Positions 18,126 through 27,115 of a stretch of DNA of 64,000 nt are shown here, piece by piece. The notes beneath the pieces were generated by a model, which had not been told where the DNA came from, did no database searches, and was given only the letters and a program-made list of their open reading frames with translations. The stretch's first letter is position 1, and every line of letters starts with the position of its first letter. The DNA lies in NCBI GenBank assembly GCA_002746935.1, contig PDRW01000033.1, positions 179,106 through 243,105 on the forward strand. The letters are read 5' to 3'. Source of the stretch: Rhodobacterales bacterium (lineage in GTDB: Bacteria > Pseudomonadota > Alphaproteobacteria > Rhodobacterales > Rhodobacteraceae). A program made the position numbers and the translations under genes.

Positions 18126-19538
18126 ATGGCCGACATCCTGATTGTTGACGACGAACGCGATATCCGGGAGCTGATTTCGGATATTCTCGAAGACGAAGGC
18201 TATACCACCCGGCTGGCGGGCACCTCCGATCAGGCGGTGGCGGAGGTGAAGGCGGAGCTTCCGGGGCTGATGATTCTCGACATCTGGCTGAAGGACTCGG
18301 CGATGGACGGGATCGACATCCTCAAGATGGTCAAGCGCGAGCACCCGGAAGTGCCGGTGGTAATCATCTCTGGCCACGGCAATATCGAGATCGCGGTGGC
18401 GGCGATCAAGCAGGGCGCCTACGATTTCATCGAAAAGCCGTTCAACATCGACCAGCTTCTGCTGGTCATCGCGCGCGCCATGGAGACCTCGCGGTTGAGG
18501 CGCGAAAACGTCGAGCTCAAGCGCAGGGACAGCGGCCCGGTCGAGATGATCGGGTCGAGCGCGGCCTTCAAGGCGCTGAAAACCAATCTCGAAAAGGTCA
18601 TGCGGTCGAACGGGCGGGTGATGCTGACGGGGCCCGCGGGGGCGGGCAAGGAGCTGGCGGCGCGGATCATTCATGGCGGTTCGGAACGGGCGCGGTCGCC
18701 CTTCGTGGTGGTCAATTCCGCCGCCGTGGAGCCCGAACGGATGGAAGAGGTGCTGTTTGGCCGCGAGACCTCTGAACGCGGCATCGAACCCGGCCTGCTC
18801 GAAGAGGCCAATGGCGGGGTGCTCTATTTCGACGAGATCGCCGACATGCCGCTGGGCACGCAATCGAAGATCCTGCGGGTGCTGGTCGAACAGAGCTTCA
18901 CCCGGGTCGGCGGGGCCGACAAGGTGTCGGTGGATGTGCGGGTGATTTCCTCGACCACCCGCGACCTGCCCGCCGAGATCGCCGCCGGGCAATTCCGCGA
19001 AGAGCTGTACCACCGGCTCAACGTGGTGCCGATCCAGGTGCCCCCGCTCGCCGACCGGCGCGAGGACATTCCCGGGCTTGCGGTCCATTTTGTCGGTCTG
19101 TTCAACAAGACCCAGGGCCTGCCGCTGCGCGACTTCTCCGACGAGGCGCGGGCCATGCTGCAATCCATGCAATGGCCCGGCAATGTCCGCCAGCTCAAGA
19201 ACGTGATCGAACGGGTGCTGATCCTTGGCGACGGCACCGGGCCGATCGAGCCCGGCGAGCTTGCGGAAATCGAAACCTCCGGCTCCGGCGACGGCGGCGC
19301 CCTGCTGCCCGCGGCGCTGGCGACGCTGCCGCTGCGCGAGGCCCGGGAGGCGTTCGAACGCGAATATCTGCTGACCCAGATCAACCGCTTCGGCGGCAAC
19401 ATCTCGCGCACCGCGAGCTTCGTCGGCATGGAACGCTCGGCGCTGCACCGCAAGCTGAAGTCGCTGGGCGTGGTCACGGGCACCAAAGCCGGCGCCCGCG
19501 TGGCCTATGTGGCGGCGGGCGAGGGCGAGACGGGCTAG
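18126..19538 (+). CDS. ntrX: Nitrogen response regulator NtrX
   Basis: 470 residues: receiver domain (ADILIVDDERDIRELISDIL, LMILDIWLKDSAMDGID), AAA+ domain with GPAGAGKE and an intact Walker B VLYFDEIADM, and C-terminal HTH (GNISRTASFVGMERSALHRKL). The sigma54 loop is missing: LFGRETSERGIEPGLLEEA replaces the usual ELFGHEKGAFTGA region. This is typical of Rhodobacterales NtrX as far as I know and suggests it does not act through sigma54. Fifteen bases after ntrY; last gene of the nifR3-ntrBCYX cluster. Confidence 0.94.
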   Translation: MADILIVDDERDIRELISDILEDEGYTTRLAGTSDQAVAEVKAELPGLMILDIWLKDSAMDGIDILKMVKREHPEVPVVIISGHGNIEIAVAAIKQGAYDFIEKPFNIDQLLLVIARAMETSRLRRENVELKRRDSGPVEMIGSSAAFKALKTNLEKVMRSNGRVMLTGPAGAGKELAARIIHGGSERARSPFVVVNSAAVEPERMEEVLFGRETSERGIEPGLLEEANGGVLYFDEIADMPLGTQSKILRVLVEQSFTRVGGADKVSVDVRVISSTTRDLPAEIAAGQFREELYHRLNVVPIQVPPLADRREDIPGLAVHFVGLFNKTQGLPLRDFSDEARAMLQSMQWPGNVRQLKNVIERVLILGDGTGPIEPGELAEIETSGSGDGGALLPAALATLPLREAREAFEREYLLTQINRFGGNISRTASFVGMERSALHRKLKSLGVVTGTKAGARVAYVAAGEGETG

Positions 19539-19621
19539 GGCCTGGCGCCAGGGCTGACGGCGGAGAGGGCGGCGGTTGCGGCACTTTACGGCAGGCGGCA
19601 ACAAACCGGCAGGTCAGGCAA

Positions 19622-19645
19622 GGCAGGTGGCGGTTTGCACCTGCC
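19622..19645. terminator. Hairpin between convergent ntrX and TPR gene
   Basis: ggcaggtg (19622-19629) and cacctgcc (19638-19645) form an 8-bp stem with an 8-base loop in the 160-base gap between convergent genes. A 12-base palindrome cctggcgccagg lies just after the ntrX stop (19541-19552). No T run, so a weak or factor-assisted terminator at best. Confidence 0.35.
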
Positions 19646-19698
19646 GACATGCCTGGGCAATGGATGGCGATGCGCATGAGCGCGGGCGGCGCCCGGGC

Positions 19699-20442
19699 TC
19701 AACCCGGTCTTGCGGCGGTAGCGGCGGCGGGGTCTCCGGCGTCTTTGCCCTTTCGGGCGAAATCGTCAAGCATCTGGCGGGCGAGGCTTTCGATCTTCGG
19801 GACGACTTCGCTCGTCGGGTTGAGGGCCAGGGCCTTGCGGGCATCTTCAAGCGCGGCGCGCGCGGCCTCCGGATCGTTGTTGATCGGCGCCATTTCCAGC
19901 CAGAGGGCCGCGCGGAATTCGTAGTATCTTGCGCGCGGCCGGTCTTCGGTCAGTGCGATCGCCTGGTTGATGTCGGCCATGGCCGCGTCCGGATCCTTGC
20001 GATACGTCATCTGCAAAAAGGCGCGGCGATAGAAGGCGGTCGGGTTGTCGCCACAGCATTCGATCACGGCGGTCATATCGGCAAAAACGGTTTCGCGGTC
20101 CGCATCGGTCCTGACATTCGGATGCAGATGGATACCGCGAAAATAGCGTGCCTGGGTATCGTCCGGCGCGAGCCTGACCCAATCGTTGCAGGCGGCAAGC
20201 TGAGCGGCCGGATCAATCTTCGCCCCGGAAGGGTGCGCCACCTGTTCGAGACACCCCCGCATCGCGACGATTTCCGGGGTCACCTCCTTGGGGATGTCAA
20301 GCAAATCAATGGACTGGCCGCGGGACTGGCCGGACGCCTGTTGCCCCGGGTTGTGCAGCAGCAATACCGCCGTGGCCGCGAACAGAACGGCCGCGGCGGC
20401 CATCCGTTTGTGCGGAATTGCGTGGGCAACCGGGTCTGCCAT
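19699..20442 (-). CDS. TPR-type protein with N-terminal membrane anchor
   Basis: 247 residues from ATG 20442, which has GAGGTG seven bases upstream; the in-frame extension to 20649 lacks support. A hydrophobic segment (MAAAAVLFAATAVLLLHN, about 14-31) serves as anchor or signal. The rest has tetratricopeptide-like helices: NPTAFYRRAFLQM, DPDAAMADINQAIALTED, EAARAALEDARKALALNP. Probably a periplasmic scaffold; no partner is known. It is inserted on the opposite strand between ntrX and trkA, which are usually neighbours in this order. Confidence 0.75.
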   Translation of the reverse strand: MADPVAHAIPHKRMAAAAVLFAATAVLLLHNPGQQASGQSRGQSIDLLDIPKEVTPEIVAMRGCLEQVAHPSGAKIDPAAQLAACNDWVRLAPDDTQARYFRGIHLHPNVRTDADRETVFADMTAVIECCGDNPTAFYRRAFLQMTYRKDPDAAMADINQAIALTEDRPRARYYEFRAALWLEMAPINNDPEAARAALEDARKALALNPTSEVVPKIESLARQMLDDFARKGKDAGDPAAATAARPG

Positions 20443-20660
20443 GGGTGGCACCTCGTTACATGGTTCACCCGGGCATCGCATGAGAACATGGCCGGGATTG
20501 GGCGCTTCTGCGTCACTTCCGGGCCGGACAGGGGAAGGGGCCGGAAAGTTGACCTTTGCCGCCGCCTCTGACAATCCTTCTCCGGTGAGCGGCAGAGCAG
20601 CGCGGCCGCGCCCCGGGCGGGGCGGCGCGCGCCATGCCGGGACGGGCACGGGAGACGGCC

Positions 20661-22037
20661 ATGAAAGTCATCATCTGCGGCGCGGGCCAGGTCGGCTGGC
20701 AGATCGCGCGCCATCTCTCGGGGGAGAACAACGACGTGACGGTGGTGGACAGCAATCCCGATCTCGTTGCCCAGGCGATGGAATCGCTCGATGTGCAGGG
20801 GGTGACGGGCTTTGCCTCCTATCCGGACGTGCTGGAACGCGCCGGGGCGCGCGATGCCGACATGCTGGTGGCGGCGACCCATTCGGACGAGGTCAACATG
20901 ATCACCTGCCAGGTGGCGCATTCGGTCTTCACGGTGCCGCGCAAGATCGCCCGGCTGCGCGCGCCCTCCTATCTCGAGGCGATCTATTCCGGCCTCTACC
21001 GGCGCGAGCATCTGCCGATCGACGTGGTCATCAGCCCCGAGCGCGAAGTGGCCCTGGCGGTGCTGCGCCGGCTGAGCGCGCCCTCGGCCTTTGACGCCGA
21101 ATTGTTCTTCGACGGCCGGGCCACGCTTCTCGGCCTGCAGATCGGCGAAGACTGCCCGGTGGTGAACACGCCGCTGCGCCAGCTCACCGATCTGTTCACC
21201 ACGCTCAAGACCATTGTCGTCGGCGTGCGCCGCGAGGACCGGTTGTTCGTGCCGGAAAGCAAGGATCAGCTTTTTCCCGGCGATCAGATCTATGTGGTCA
21301 CCGAAAGCCAGGACACCGATCGCACGCTCGAGGTGTTCGGCAAGGAGGTGAAGCGCCAGGAGCGGGTGGTGATCCTCGGCGGCGGCAGTATCGGGCTCGC
21401 GGTGGCCCAGGCGCTCGAAAGCCGCTCGGACCGGGTGCGCGCCCGGATCATCGAACTCGACCGCGACATTGCCGAAGCCACCGCCGACGAGCTTGAGCGC
21501 ACCGTGGTGCTGCATGGCAACGCCATGGACATCGAACTTCTGAAGGAAGCGGGGATTGCCCGGGCCGATGCGGTGCTCGCGGTGACCGATGACGACAAGG
21601 TCAACATGCTGGCTTCGGTGCGCGGCAAGGCCGCGGGCTGCCCGATGGCGATCTGCCTGGTCAACGACACCTCGCTCATTCCGCTGATGGGCCCGCTCGA
21701 CATCGACGCCCATATCAACCCGCGCAGCACCACGGTCAGCTCGATCCTGCGCCATATCCGCCACGGACGGGTGCGCTGCGTCTATTCGGTGGGCGATGCC
21801 GAGGCCGAGGTGATCGAGGCCCAGGTGCTGTCGACCTCGCCGATCTCGGGCCAGCGGATCCGCGACATCGACTTTCCCGAAGGGGTGCTGGTGGGGGCGC
21901 TGATGAAGGGCGGCGAGGTGGTCAAGCCGGCGGCCGAAACCCGGATCGAGGAGGGCGACGTGGTGGTGATCTTCACGATGGCGGCGGATGTGCCCGAAGT
22001 CGAGCGCCTGTTGCAGGTCTCGGTCGACTTCTTCTGA
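20661..22037 (+). CDS. trkA: Trk potassium uptake system regulatory subunit TrkA
   Basis: 458 residues from ATG 20661 (MKVIICGAGQVGWQIARHLSG) with GGAGA five bases upstream. Two tandem RCK modules, each with a Rossmann NAD-binding motif: GAGQVGWQIA at 7-16 and GGGSIGLAVA near 240, each followed by a TrkA_C region. A cytosolic ring gates the TrkH channel in response to nucleotide. Ten bases upstream of trkH, so one operon. Confidence 0.95.
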   Translation: MKVIICGAGQVGWQIARHLSGENNDVTVVDSNPDLVAQAMESLDVQGVTGFASYPDVLERAGARDADMLVAATHSDEVNMITCQVAHSVFTVPRKIARLRAPSYLEAIYSGLYRREHLPIDVVISPEREVALAVLRRLSAPSAFDAELFFDGRATLLGLQIGEDCPVVNTPLRQLTDLFTTLKTIVVGVRREDRLFVPESKDQLFPGDQIYVVTESQDTDRTLEVFGKEVKRQERVVILGGGSIGLAVAQALESRSDRVRARIIELDRDIAEATADELERTVVLHGNAMDIELLKEAGIARADAVLAVTDDDKVNMLASVRGKAAGCPMAICLVNDTSLIPLMGPLDIDAHINPRSTTVSSILRHIRHGRVRCVYSVGDAEAEVIEAQVLSTSPISGQRIRDIDFPEGVLVGALMKGGEVVKPAAETRIEEGDVVVIFTMAADVPEVERLLQVSVDFF

Positions 22038-22047
22038 GGGCGGCGCG

Positions 22048-23577
22048 ATGCTTTCCCCGCTGGCACGGCTGCCGCTTCCGGTCTCGCTCACCGGTCTTGC
22101 GGGCGCGCTGATGTTCATCCCCGGTGTCCATGCGGCGGCGACCGGGCTTGGCGGGATCGCCGCCGACTTCTTCTGGATTGGCACGCTGACCCTGATCGTG
22201 GCGGGGCTGGTCGGCATCGCCATGGCGGGCCGCCCCCGGGGCGATCATCCGCGCCGCCACCTCGCCGGCCTTCTCGCGGTGTTCGTGGCGATGCCGTTCC
22301 TGTTCGCGATCCCTTTTCATGCCGCCGTGGGCAACACCACGTTTTTCAACGCCTATGTGGAAATGGTCTCCTGCCTCACCACCACCGGGGCCACGCTCTA
22401 CGGTGACCCGGGCCGCCTCGCCCCGCCGCTCCACACCTGGCGCGCCGCCGTGGGCTGGCTCGGCGGGCTGTTCATGTGGGTCGGCGCGATCGCGGTGCTG
22501 GCGCCGATGGCGCTGGGCGGCTTCGAGGTGCGCAGCCGGGTGCCGGGGGCCGGGATCATCACCGGCGATTATGCGCAGATCACCGAACGCGCCGACCTCT
22601 CGCGCCGCATCCGCACCCACGCCGCGCTTCTCGCGCCGGTCTATGTGATGCTCACGCTGTCGCTCTGGCTCGGGCTTCAGATCGCCGGCGACCGTCCCTC
22701 GGTGGCGATGGCGCATGCGATGTCGACGCTGGCCACCTCCGGCATCTCGCCGGTCGGCGGGCTGGCGGGGGGCGGTGCGGGGCATGCGGGCGAGGTGATG
22801 GTCGCGGTGTTTCTGGTGTTCGCAATCTCGCGGCTCACCTTCGCGCGGGAAGGCCAGGGCCGGGGCTGGAGGGTTCTGGAACAGGATCCGGAGATTCGCC
22901 TCGCCGTGGCGCTGATCCTTGCCGTGCCGCTGGTGCTGTTCCTGCGTCACTTCCTTGCCGCCGCGCTCGACGACGGCGCCCGAGACCTTGCTCTCAGCGA
23001 CGGGCTCGCCTCGCTCTGGGGCGCGGTTTTTACCGTGATGTCGTTTCTGACCACCACCGGATGGGAAAGCGCCGACTGGACGACGGCGCGCGCCTGGTCG
23101 GGCATGCAGACGCCGGGGCTGATCCTGCTGGGGCTCGCGCTGATCGGCGGCGGGGTGGCGACCACGGCGGGGGGGGCGAAGCTGCTGCGGGTCTATGCGC
23201 TCTACAAACACGGGGTGCGCGAACTCGAACGCCTGGTGCATCCGCATTCGGTCGGCGGCTCCGGCGGCGAGGCGCGGCATTTGCGCCGCCGCGGCGCCTA
23301 TATGGCCTGGCTGTTCTTCATGCTGCTCACGGTGTCGCTGGCGCTGATGATGAGCGCCTTTGCGCTCACCGGGGCCGATTTCGAGGAGGCGCTGGTGCTC
23401 TCGGTTGCGGGGCTCACCACCACCGGCCCGCTGGCGGGGCTTGCCGGAACCGAACCGCTGGACTACGCGGCGCTCGGCACCGCGGCCAAGGCGGTGCTGG
23501 TCGGGGCGATGATCTTCGGACGGCTGGAAACCCTCGCCATCGTGGCGCTGTTTTCGCGCGAATTCTGGCGGCACTGA
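22048..23577 (+). CDS. trkH: Trk potassium uptake channel subunit TrkH
   Basis: 509 residues from ATG 22048 (GAGGG seven bases upstream). Polytopic membrane protein with the four P-loop selectivity elements of the family: SCLTTTGATLYG, STLATSGISPVGG, SFLTTTGWESADW and AGLTTTGPLAG. It forms the ion-conducting subunit and works with TrkA. Length is normal. It is followed by a small hairpin (23602-23618) and then hfq. Confidence 0.95.
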   Translation: MLSPLARLPLPVSLTGLAGALMFIPGVHAAATGLGGIAADFFWIGTLTLIVAGLVGIAMAGRPRGDHPRRHLAGLLAVFVAMPFLFAIPFHAAVGNTTFFNAYVEMVSCLTTTGATLYGDPGRLAPPLHTWRAAVGWLGGLFMWVGAIAVLAPMALGGFEVRSRVPGAGIITGDYAQITERADLSRRIRTHAALLAPVYVMLTLSLWLGLQIAGDRPSVAMAHAMSTLATSGISPVGGLAGGGAGHAGEVMVAVFLVFAISRLTFAREGQGRGWRVLEQDPEIRLAVALILAVPLVLFLRHFLAAALDDGARDLALSDGLASLWGAVFTVMSFLTTTGWESADWTTARAWSGMQTPGLILLGLALIGGGVATTAGGAKLLRVYALYKHGVRELERLVHPHSVGGSGGEARHLRRRGAYMAWLFFMLLTVSLALMMSAFALTGADFEEALVLSVAGLTTTGPLAGLAGTEPLDYAALGTAAKAVLVGAMIFGRLETLAIVALFSREFWRH

Positions 23578-23601
23578 GCCCTGCGCAATACGGCGCGTCA
23601 A

Positions 23602-23618
23602 AGCCCCAAAAAGGGGCT
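23602..23618 (+). terminator. Small hairpin after trkH
   Basis: agcccc-aaaaa-ggggct: a perfect 6-bp stem with five-base loop, 25 bases after the trkH stop. No T run follows. It may be a weak terminator or an end-stabilising hairpin separating trkAH from hfq. Confidence 0.4.
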
Positions 23619-23708
23619 GGAAACTTCGTAAAACCCGCTACATACTGACCTTGTTGAGAGTTTTTCTGCCGGGGTACGGCAGCACGAAAAAAGCAAGGGC
23701 AAGAAGCG

Positions 23709-23945
23709 ATGGCTGCCGACAAGCAAAACCTTCAGGACGCGTTCCTCAACCATGTCCGCAAGGCCAAGGTTCCGGTGACGATCTTCCTGATCAACGGTGT
23801 GAAGCTCCAGGGCGTGATTTCCTGGTTCGACAATTTCTGCGTGCTCCTGAAGCGCGACGGTCAGAGCCAGCTGGTCTACAAACATGCGATCTCGACGATC
23901 ATGCCGTCCCAGCCGATCAACCTTTACGACGGCGACGACCACTGA
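23709..23945 (+). CDS. hfq: RNA chaperone Hfq
   Basis: 78 residues, start [27 protein letters not shown]. The Sm1 segment ([25 protein letters not shown]) and Sm2 segment ([14 protein letters not shown]) with the YKHAIS signature are complete. The hexamer binds sRNAs and U/A-rich mRNA sites; in Rhodobacter it also affects nitrogen regulation. The C-terminal tail is very short, as usual in alphaproteobacteria. AGCAAGGGCAAG upstream gives a reasonable ribosome binding site. hflX follows. Confidence 0.97.
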   Translation: MAADKQNLQDAFLNHVRKAKVPVTIFLINGVKLQGVISWFDNFCVLLKRDGQSQLVYKHAISTIMPSQPINLYDGDDH

Positions 23946-24057
23946 TCTCGCCAGCCGCCCCCGGGGAACGGCGGTGTGAAACGCCGTTCTGCGCGCTTGT
24001 GAGAGCGCGTTCCCCCGCGCGGTGCTGCCCGTTCGCCGTCGCAGCCGCGTTGGTGGC

Positions 24058-25365
24058 ATGACGGGGTCCGTCCGCGCCTGGGTGATTCACCCCGACCTCA
24101 CCGCCGACCGCGCCCGCCGCGATGCCCGGGCCGCGCTCGAAGAGGGCGTGTCGCTCGCCGCCGCGCTCCCCGGTCTTGCGGTCGAGGGCGCCGAGATCGT
24201 TCGCCTGGCGCGCCCGCATCCGGGCCATCTCTTCGGCAGCGGCAAGATCGACGAGTTGAAGGCCCGGTTTGAAGCCCGCGGGATCGAGCTGGTGCTGATC
24301 GACGGCCCGGTGAGCCCGGTGCAGCAGCGCAATCTGGAAAAGGCCTGGAAGGTCAAGATCCTCGACCGCACCGGGCTGATTCTCGAAATCTTCTCCGACC
24401 GCGCCCGCACCCGCGAAGGCGTGTTGCAGGTGGAGATGGCGGCGCTTTCCTATCAGCGCACCCGTCTGGTGCGCGCCTGGACCCATCTCGAACGCCAGCG
24501 CGGCGGGCTCGGCTTTGTCGGCGGCCCCGGCGAGACCCAGATCGAGGCCGACCGCCGCGCCATCGACGACCAGCTCGCGCGGCTGCGCAAACAGCTCTCC
24601 AAGGTGGTGAAAACCCGCGAGCTTCACCGCGCCGCCCGGGCCAGGGTGCCGTTTCCGGTGGTCGCGCTGGTGGGCTATACCAATGCGGGCAAGTCGACCC
24701 TGTTCAACCGCATGACCGGGGCGGAGGTGATGGTGAAGGACATGCTCTTCGCCACCCTCGACCCGACCATGCGCGGCCTCGTGCTGCCCTCGGGGCGCAA
24801 GGCGATCCTGTCCGACACGGTGGGTTTCATCTCCGATCTGCCGCACCAGCTGGTCGCCGCCTTCCGCGCCACGCTGGAAGAGGTGCTGGACGCTGACGTG
24901 GTATGCCATGTGCGCGACATTTCGGCGGAAGAGACCGGCGAGCAGGCGCGCGACGTGGAGGCGATCCTCGAAGAACTCGGGCTCGACCCGGAGGTGCCGC
25001 GCATCGAGGTCTGGAACAAGACCGACCGGCTCGATGCCGACAGCCGCGCCGCCCGCGAGACCGAAGCTGCCCGCAACCCGCATGTGGTGGCCACCTCCGC
25101 CGTCACCGGCGCCGGGCTCGATCTGCTGGCCGCGGCGATCGAGGCCCATCTGGCCCGCGAAACCACCGGTGAGGTGCTGGAGCTCGGCTTCGCCGAAGGC
25201 CGGGCGCGGGCCTGGCTGCACGAGGCGGGGGTGGTGCGGGCCGAGAGCCAGGGCGAGACGGGCTGGCGCATCGAGGTGGTCTGGTCGGCGCGGCAGGCGG
25301 CGGCGTTTCGCGCGGCCTTCGGGGCCGGTCCGGCAGGGGGGCGCGGTGGTCCGCCCGGCGCCTGA
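24058..25365 (+). CDS. hflX: GTPase HflX
   Basis: 435 residues from ATG 24058 (MTGSVRAWVIHPDL); a GTG at 24022 would add 12 residues. N-terminal ribosome-binding domain with GHLFGSGKIDEL and ERQRGGLGFVGGPGETQIE, then the GTPase domain: G1 GYTNAGKS, G3 DTVGF, G4 NKTD, G5 TSAV. HflX is a ribosome-associated GTPase that rescues or splits stalled ribosomes under stress. The hfq-hflX order is conserved across proteobacteria. A Gly/Pro tail closes the protein. Confidence 0.94.
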   Translation: MTGSVRAWVIHPDLTADRARRDARAALEEGVSLAAALPGLAVEGAEIVRLARPHPGHLFGSGKIDELKARFEARGIELVLIDGPVSPVQQRNLEKAWKVKILDRTGLILEIFSDRARTREGVLQVEMAALSYQRTRLVRAWTHLERQRGGLGFVGGPGETQIEADRRAIDDQLARLRKQLSKVVKTRELHRAARARVPFPVVALVGYTNAGKSTLFNRMTGAEVMVKDMLFATLDPTMRGLVLPSGRKAILSDTVGFISDLPHQLVAAFRATLEEVLDADVVCHVRDISAEETGEQARDVEAILEELGLDPEVPRIEVWNKTDRLDADSRAARETEAARNPHVVATSAVTGAGLDLLAAAIEAHLARETTGEVLELGFAEGRARAWLHEAGVVRAESQGETGWRIEVVWSARQAAAFRAAFGAGPAGGRGGPPGA

Positions 25366-25626
25366 GGCAGCGTGCGGCCAGATGGCACCTGCTGACCTGA
25401 CGGTAGCCTGTTGGGCTGAGGGCGCCTGCTGGGCTGCTGGTCTGAAGGCGCCTGACAATGGACTTCCGCGGCCTGCCGCATATCGGCGGCGGCTGCCCCC
25501 GCCGTGCCCCCCGCGCTCCCCCGTGTTGCACGTCGTTGCGCTTTCCGCATGAGGCAAACCAGCCGGCGCATGGCCGCCGCAGGCCGAAGGGGCGGTTCCG
25601 GCCGTTTCGGGCCGTTTCTGGCCGGT

Positions 25627-26835
25627 TCAGGCCGCCGCCTGTTTCACCTCTTCCACCGCGCCGATCAGCGTTCGGGCAATGAAATCGAGCTCGGGCCTCT
25701 TCAGCCGCACCGGCAGGCGCACGTCGCAGGCACGCATCAGCATTGCCCGGGTCCGGGGCAGTGGCCCCGGGTCTTCGGGCAGGAATTTCCAGTTCCAGAA
25801 GGCCCGCGCATTGTTCTCGGACATGCCGAACACCTGAACGGTGACGCCGCGCCCGCCCGCCAGCGCCTGGAAGGCCAGCACCTCTTCGTCCGTAAGCCCG
25901 ACGAGGTTGAACTGGATCGAATCCGGTGCGCGGGTTTCGGGCGGCAGCGGCGGCGGCACCTCGATCCAGCGGCAGGTGTTGAGCTTTGCGGCGGTATAGT
26001 CGTGATTGGCGAGCCCGTCGGCGATCCGGCGGGCAAGCTCGGGGATCTGCGGCCGGATCACCGCCGCCGGGAGGTTCGACATCCGCGTGTTGTAGAGCGG
26101 CAGCCTGTTCTGCCAGCGGGCAAACGCGGCCTCGAGCTCCGGGTCGCTCTTGCCGTCCGGCCCCTTGTGCTTCTTCCAGTTGTGCTCATAGGCGCCCGAC
26201 ATCAACACCGCGCGGGCGATCAGATCGGGATCGTCGGAAATCATGATCCCGCCTTCGCCGCCGTTGATCATCTTGTAGGACTGGAAGCTGAACACGCCGA
26301 CCTTGCCGAGCGTGCCGACCTTGCGCCCGTGCCACAGCGTGCCGAGCGAATGGGCGGCGTCTTCGATCACCGGGATGCCACGGGCGTCGCACAGCGCCAT
26401 GATCCGGTCCATGTCGGAGGTATGGCCGCGCATGTGGCTGATCATCACCGCCGCAATGCTGTCGTCGAGCCGGGCCGCGAAATCCGCCATGTCGAGCCGG
26501 TAATTCGTGCCCACCTCGGCCAGCACCGGCACGCAATCGGCATGAACGATTGCAGAGGGCACGGCGGCGAAGGTGAAGGCGGGGATCAGCACCCTTGCGT
26601 CGCGGGGCAGGCCGAGCGCCTTCAGCGACAGAAACAGCGCGGCCGAGGCGGAGGCCACGGCGAGGGCGTATTTCACGCCCATCGCCCCGGCGAATTCGGC
26701 TTCGAGCAGGGACACCGGGGCATCGGCGGCGGCGGTGTAGCGGAACAGATCGCCGGACGCGAGCATCCGGTCGATCTCGGCGCGGGCCTCGTCGGGGATC
26801 GGTTCGGCGTCGTGGACATTCGGGGCGAGGGTCAT
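25627..26835 (-). CDS. DegT/DnrJ/EryC1/StrS family PLP-dependent aminotransferase
   Basis: 402 residues from ATG 26835; a GTG three codons earlier is also possible because AAAGGAG sits 12 bases before the ATG. The fold is the DegT family (aspartate aminotransferase fold I): IPVIEDAAHSLGT, then FSFQSYKMINGGEGG with the PLP-binding Lys. Members aminate keto-sugars for surface polysaccharides or antibiotics; a few act on other carbonyls. No sugar-nucleotide genes are adjacent, so the substrate is open. The C-terminal half (GMSENNARAFWNWKFLPED) is unlike the perosamine synthase type I know. Confidence 0.85.
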   Translation of the reverse strand: MTLAPNVHDAEPIPDEARAEIDRMLASGDLFRYTAAADAPVSLLEAEFAGAMGVKYALAVASASAALFLSLKALGLPRDARVLIPAFTFAAVPSAIVHADCVPVLAEVGTNYRLDMADFAARLDDSIAAVMISHMRGHTSDMDRIMALCDARGIPVIEDAAHSLGTLWHGRKVGTLGKVGVFSFQSYKMINGGEGGIMISDDPDLIARAVLMSGAYEHNWKKHKGPDGKSDPELEAAFARWQNRLPLYNTRMSNLPAAVIRPQIPELARRIADGLANHDYTAAKLNTCRWIEVPPPLPPETRAPDSIQFNLVGLTDEEVLAFQALAGGRGVTVQVFGMSENNARAFWNWKFLPEDPGPLPRTRAMLMRACDVRLPVRLKRPELDFIARTLIGAVEEVKQAAA

Positions 26836-27115
26836 GCGGGGCACGCGCTCCTTTGGCAATCCTGTCGGAGCGTTTCGGCATGTCACGGGGCCAGAGGGGG
26901 CCAGAGGGGGCCAGAAAAACCCGCAGGGGCCGGATACGGCTCCCGGTGTTTGGCTCCCGGTGTTTTCGGGCTTTCCGAAACGCCTTTTCCATAGATCTGA
27001 TAACAACAATATGATGGCGGGCATAGGGCTTTATCCGCCGGGGGCGGCGGGGGGCTTTATCCGCCGGGGCGGCGGGGGGCTTTGTCCGCCAGGGCGGCGG
27101 GAAGGCCCGCCGCGT
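26836..27115. other. Intergenic region rich in tandem duplications
   Basis: 280 bases between the DegT-family gene start and the glutamine synthetase-like gene end. It contains ggggccagagg repeated (26888-26920), ggctcccggtgttt twice (26938-26965) and three 24-25 base units at 27026-27101 annotated separately. No gene seen; the DegT promoter should be here. Confidence 0.5.
27026..27101. repeat. Three tandem 24-25 bp hairpin-forming units
   Basis: ggctttatccgccggggg, cggcgggg followed by two more variants (ggctttatccgccggggc; ggctttgtccgccagggc), each ending ggcggcgg. Each unit can fold ccgcc/ggcgg. It lies 15 bases downstream of the glutamine synthetase-like gene stop, so it may act as its transcript end. 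Confidence 0.7.

Noticed and set aside
15438-19604. A 1388-codon open frame on the minus strand opposite ntrY and ntrX
   Set aside because: It is fully antisense to well-supported kinase and regulator genes, and its length follows from high GC in the third codon position.
27026-27101. Tandem units considered as a CRISPR array
   Set aside because: Units adjoin without unique spacers and there are no cas genes.
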